A stretch of 20,167 nucleotides of DNA from the NCBI GenBank assembly GCA_023416965.1, contig JAEZGJ010000226.1, positions 1 to 20,167 of the forward strand, read 5' to 3'. The notes below the pieces were generated by a model. The model was given only the letters and a program-made list of their open reading frames with translations. It was not told where the DNA came from and made no database searches. The position numbers and the translations under genes are program-made. Positions 17,822 through 20,167 of this stretch are shown here, one piece after another. Source of the stretch: Pseudomonadota bacterium (lineage in GTDB: Bacteria > Pseudomonadota > Alphaproteobacteria > Rhizobiales > Phreatobacteraceae). How positions within the stretch are numbered: the stretch's first letter is position 1; each line of letters starts with the position of its first letter.

Positions 17822-17849
17822 AAAAAAGCCCGGGCGGTGGCCCGGGCTT
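17822..17849 (-). terminator. Rho-independent terminator of the phasin gene
   Basis: On the minus strand AAGCCCGGGC (17849-17840), a 4-nt loop and GCCCGGGCTT (17835-17826) run into a T-tract (six As at 17822-17827 on the plus strand). It lies about 73 nt after the phasin stop. Confidence 0.93.
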
Positions 17850-17922
17850 CGAGGTATGACCGCAGCTGCAAGATGCGGTCGGGGAGATGGGGAGGGCGCC
17901 GCCACTGGGGGCGGCGGCCGGA

Positions 17923-18447
17923 TCAGGCGGTGGCGCTCTTCAGAGCCTTGCCGACCTTCTCCTTGACCGGCTCGACAGTATCGGTGGCGGTCTTCTGGGC
18001 CAGGGCGGAGAGATCCTTGCCCTGAGCCTGGAAGGACTCGAACAGCTTGCGGGCATAGGCCGTCTGCAGCTCGATGACCTCGGCGAGCGACTTGGCGCCC
18101 ATCAGGTCGCGAGCATGGTCGAAGCCGGCATTCATGTTGATGCGGGCGGCCTCGAGGGCCTTCAGGTTGAAGTCCTTCATGCCGGCAGTGGCGGTGGAAT
18201 AGGTGTCCTCGACCAGATCGGTGGTCTCTTCCGCCGCAGCCTTCATCCGGGCGTAGCCGTCCTTGAGCTGGGCGACGGCCTTGTCGGCGGCCTCGCGCAT
18301 GGCGGCGGGAACCTCGACCTTGCTGAAATCGAAGGGGGCAGCATCGAACTTCGGCATCTCGAACTTGGTGAGATCGAAGGTCGGGAAGGGGAAAATGGCG
18401 GCAGTCGCCGGCTTGTCGGTCTTCGGCGCTTTGGCAGCCTGGCTCAT
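17923..18447 (-). CDS. phaP: Phasin family protein (PHB granule-associated), longer paralogue
   Basis: Phasins coat polyhydroxyalkanoate granules. 174 aa. A Pro/Phe-rich N-terminal segment (FPFPTFDLTKFEMPKF, about 19-34) probably docks on the granule or partner proteins. A long Ala-rich amphipathic helical region (about 48-170) contains the phasin core with KDFNLKALEAARINMNAGF and SLAEVIELQTAYARKLFESF. There is no signal peptide. GAGGAGG 6 nt before the ATG is a strong ribosome site, fitting an abundant protein. It has its own promoter with TGC-N3-GCA operator-like motifs upstream and a strong terminator downstream. A second, shorter phasin gene lies just upstream. Confidence 0.93.
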   Translation of the reverse strand: MSQAAKAPKTDKPATAAIFPFPTFDLTKFEMPKFDAAPFDFSKVEVPAAMREAADKAVAQLKDGYARMKAAAEETTDLVEDTYSTATAGMKDFNLKALEAARINMNAGFDHARDLMGAKSLAEVIELQTAYARKLFESFQAQGKDLSALAQKTATDTVEPVKEKVGKALKSATA

Positions 18448-18557
18448 GATGGGCCTCCTCGCGGGGACGCTTGAACGGTATGTCGTCGCATCCGCTTCCC
18501 CGCTGGAGGTGGCGCGACGAGCCGGTCCGCATGTCGTTCGCAGACCATCACGCCACC

Positions 18558-18586
18558 AATATAGGCAGGTTCATGGTGCAATGCAA
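18558..18586 (-). promoter_or_regulatory. Promoter of the longer phasin gene
   Basis: On the minus strand -35 TTGCAT (18581-18586), a 17-bp spacer and -10 TATATT (18558-18563). The inferred start is near 18551, giving a leader of about 100 nt. The -35 overlaps one of the two TGC-N3-GCA motifs. Confidence 0.65.
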
Positions 18587-18603
18587 TAAAATATTGCGTC
18601 GCA
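18577..18603. promoter_or_regulatory. Paired TGC-N3-GCA motifs, candidate PhaR operator
   Basis: TGCAATGCA (18577-18585) and TGCGTCGCA (18595-18603) are separated by 9 AT-only bases, centre-to-centre 18 bp, overlapping and flanking the phasin -35. PhaR repressors of alphaproteobacterial PHB genes are known to bind TGC/GCA-rich dyads in phasin promoters. Assignment to PhaR is an inference from that knowledge and from position. Confidence 0.5.
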
Positions 18604-18619
18604 CAAACTCTGGGACAGG

Positions 18620-18994
18620 TCAGTCCTTGGAATTCCCTGGCGAGGGCGCCAGCGCATGGCCCAGTTCACGTGCCTGCTGTTCCATCGCCTTCATCTGGTC
18701 CTGCAGGAAGCGCGTCTGGATATCCATCACCTCGGCCATGTCGCGCGCCTGAACGAGGCGCTGGGCATAGGCGAAGCTGGCGGCGACGTTCGTCTCGGCG
18801 AAGGCGATCGCCTTGCGGCCGATGTCGTGGACGCTCGGCTGCAGCGGGCCGGAGGAGGCGTCCATGGCGGAAACGGTGCGCTGGGCGGCACCGACGAAGC
18901 CGTCGAAGGCCTTCCGGGCCTGTTCGACGCTCTTGTCGGCGAACTCCCGCATCTCCTGCGGGATGTCGTAGGCCCCAGGGGTCTTGCCGGACAT
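18620..18994 (-). CDS. Phasin family protein, shorter paralogue
   Basis: 124 aa, nearly all predicted helix, with no signal or membrane segment. It shares the phasin core with its neighbour: an EMREFADKSVEQARKAFDGF-type first helix, then AFAETNVAASFAYAQRLV and MAEVMDIQTRFLQDQMKAM, which matches the neighbour's SLAEVIELQTAYARKLFESF position. It lacks the Pro/Phe-rich N-terminal segment and is about 50 residues shorter. GGGAGG lies 5 nt before ATG at 18994. It has its own promoter. It may be a granule-associated or PHB-regulatory phasin of different stoichiometry. No clear terminator lies between it and the longer phasin gene, so read-through is possible. Confidence 0.9.
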   Translation of the reverse strand: MSGKTPGAYDIPQEMREFADKSVEQARKAFDGFVGAAQRTVSAMDASSGPLQPSVHDIGRKAIAFAETNVAASFAYAQRLVQARDMAEVMDIQTRFLQDQMKAMEQQARELGHALAPSPGNSKD

Positions 18995-19036
18995 GCAAAC
19001 CTCCCGAATCGCGGCCGCCTGTGGCGACGTGGGGTC

Positions 19037-19064
19037 ATCATAGGCCTGCGCCGAAGCGACGCAA
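19037..19064 (-). promoter_or_regulatory. Promoter of the shorter phasin gene
   Basis: On the minus strand -35 TTGCGT (19059-19064), a 16-bp spacer and -10 TATGAT (19037-19042); leader about 35 nt. The -35 overlaps TGCGTCGC, the same 8-mer found in the operator-like element of the other phasin promoter, which suggests shared regulation. Confidence 0.6.
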
Positions 19065-19103
19065 AAGCTCCCCTACGTTACGCCCTGTCGACAAATGTGG
19101 ATC

Positions 19104-19925
19104 TCACCCGCCGGTCGCCTCTCCCGGGGGGCGGAGCCGGGCCAGTTCCCCGCGCACCAGCGACAGTTCGGCGACAATGGCGTCGAGCCGGGCGCGCAGT
19201 TCGGCCTCGGCGCCGGCCGGATGGGTGAGCTTCGGCTGGCCCTCGTCTGTCTCGGCATCCAGGGCGGTGACGACCACGCCGATGAAGAGGTTGAGCGCCA
19301 TGAAGGCGGTGATCACCATGAAGGTGATCAGCACGAACCAGCTGTAGGTGAAGCCCTTCTCGGTCAGCGGCTTAACGATGCCGCCGGACCAGTCGTCGAA
19401 GGTCATGGCCTGGAACAGCGTGTAGGTCGAGGCGCCGATGCTGCCAAAATGATCGGGCAGGGCCTGGCCGTAGAGCTTCGTCACGATGACCGCGAAGACG
19501 TAGAAGATCAGGCCGAGCAGCAGGCCGATCGATCCCATGCCGGGCAAGGCGGCGATGAGGCCGCCGACGACGCGGCGCAGCGAGGGCACGGCGGTGACGA
19601 GGCGCAGGACGCGCAGGATCCTGAGGGCGCGCAGCACCGACAGGCTGTCGGTGGCAGGGACGAGGGCGATGGCCACCACGAAGAGGTCGAACAGGCTCCA
19701 CGGGTCGCGGAAGAAGCCCCCCCGCTTCACGGCGATGCGGGCGAGGATCTCGACGACAAAGATCGCGAGAATGACATTGTCGATGGTGGTGAGGAGACCG
19801 CCGACCTGCGCCATGACGGCGGGACTGGTCTCCAGTCCCAGGGAGATGGCGTTGATGACGATGAGAATGATGATGGCAGTCTCGAACCGCGGGTGCTCGA
19901 TCAGGGCGCGCAGCTTGGCGATCAT
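19104..19925 (-). CDS. Bacterial voltage-gated cation channel (NaChBac/NavAb family)
   Basis: Homotetrameric inner-membrane channel, 273 aa from ATG at 19925, almost the length of NaChBac. S1 14-32, S2 about 44-66 with acidic Glu59, S3 about 76-92 with Asp80, S4 about 95-118 with gating arginines at every third position (R99, R102, R105, R108), S5 about 128-152, pore helix and filter TFDDWS at 175-180, S6 about 195-225. A C-terminal heptad-like coiled coil (about 238-266) suits tetramer assembly. An in-frame ATG at 20096 would add 57 residues of no family resemblance and is rejected, although the ribosome site before 19925 is weak. Normal sodium filters read LESW; here both Glu and Ser positions are Asp, suggesting altered, possibly calcium, selectivity. 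Monocistronic. Confidence 0.93.
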   Translation of the reverse strand: MIAKLRALIEHPRFETAIIILIVINAISLGLETSPAVMAQVGGLLTTIDNVILAIFVVEILARIAVKRGGFFRDPWSLFDLFVVAIALVPATDSLSVLRALRILRVLRLVTAVPSLRRVVGGLIAALPGMGSIGLLLGLIFYVFAVIVTKLYGQALPDHFGSIGASTYTLFQAMTFDDWSGGIVKPLTEKGFTYSWFVLITFMVITAFMALNLFIGVVVTALDAETDEGQPKLTHPAGAEAELRARLDAIVAELSLVRGELARLRPPGEATGG

Positions 19926-20167
19926 GGGTGGAATCGTCTCGGGAGCGGGATTCACCCTGCCTAACACGGGTCCTTGACTGCCGCCACGGCTGTGCGGGCA
20001 GAGAAGGGCGAGCCGGAGGTCAGGATTAACCCTAACTTCGGGTTGACGAAAGGGAAGCGCCCGCGCGGCGTGGACGTTTCGGCTCTGTTCCGACACAATC
20101 CCTCAACAGATCATTTACCAATGGGGCGTGCCGCCCGCGGGCCCCCGGGGCGCGTGGCCGGGGTCGC
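19926..20167. other. Right-hand intergenic region, no gene supported
   Basis: Contains the presumed promoter of the channel gene, which I could not pinpoint. A small AACCC/GGGTT inverted repeat lies near 20025-20044. A plus-strand ATG at 20121 opens a 15-codon reading to the window edge but has no ribosome site, so it is not called. Confidence 0.5.

Noticed and set aside
20121..20167. Start of a plus-strand gene at the right edge
   Set aside because: Only 15 codons are visible, Arg/Gly/Pro-rich, with no ribosome site or promoter before the ATG.

Overview
The window looks like a GC-rich (roughly two-thirds G+C) alphaproteobacterial chromosome, most likely Hyphomicrobiales (Rhizobiales). I infer this from the tRNA-His that has no encoded G-1 and carries A73, two short phasins with a likely PHB-responsive promoter, the style of the branched-chain-type ABC transporter plus CoA-ligase cluster, and the codon usage. 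I cannot name the genus.

Region 1 (1-13256, all minus strand) is a tightly packed catabolic gene train read from right to left: an AraC-type regulator, an acyl-CoA dehydrogenase, a glutathione S-transferase, an acyl-CoA carboxylase (carboxyltransferase subunit, then biotin-carboxylase/biotin-carrier subunit), a LiuC/AtuE-like enoyl-CoA hydratase, a 27-codon mini-ORF joined to both neighbours by ATGA overlaps, a beta-keto acid cleavage enzyme (BKACE, formerly DUF849), then LivH-LivM-LivG-LivF permease and ATPase genes, and an acyl-CoA ligase cut by the left window edge. The logic is import of an organic acid, CoA activation, alpha,beta-dehydrogenation, carboxylation (probably on a 3-methyl branch), hydration and C-C cleavage. 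It parallels leucine (liu) and acyclic terpene (atu) catabolism, but no HMG-CoA-lyase-type gene is visible and a BKACE sits in its place. No periplasmic binding protein for the Liv transporter is in the window; it may lie further left.

Region 2 (13257-16283) starts with a 238-bp divergent intergenic region containing a 12-bp palindrome. It then runs on the plus strand through a Tat-exported TakP-like TRAP substrate-binding protein with no DctQ/DctM beside it, and an NAD(P)-dependent aldehyde dehydrogenase ending at a textbook terminator.

Region 3 (16284-17664) carries a small stress-type cytoplasmic protein (minus), a 357-bp intergenic region, two tandem paralogous tiny secreted proteins with the same C-terminal GNF (plus) ending at a strong terminator, and tRNA-His(GTG) on the minus strand.

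Region 4 (17665-20167, minus) has two phasin genes, each with a recognisable promoter. The first promoter overlaps paired TGC-N3-GCA motifs that resemble PhaR operators. Next is a complete bacterial voltage-gated channel of the NaChBac/NavAb family whose pore reads TFDDWS, closer to the engineered Ca2+-selective CavAb filter than to a normal sodium filter. The last ~240 bp hold no gene I can support.

I saw no insertion sequence, prophage gene, CRISPR array or rRNA gene. Most long plus-strand ORFs opposite the minus-strand genes are shadows produced by high GC.
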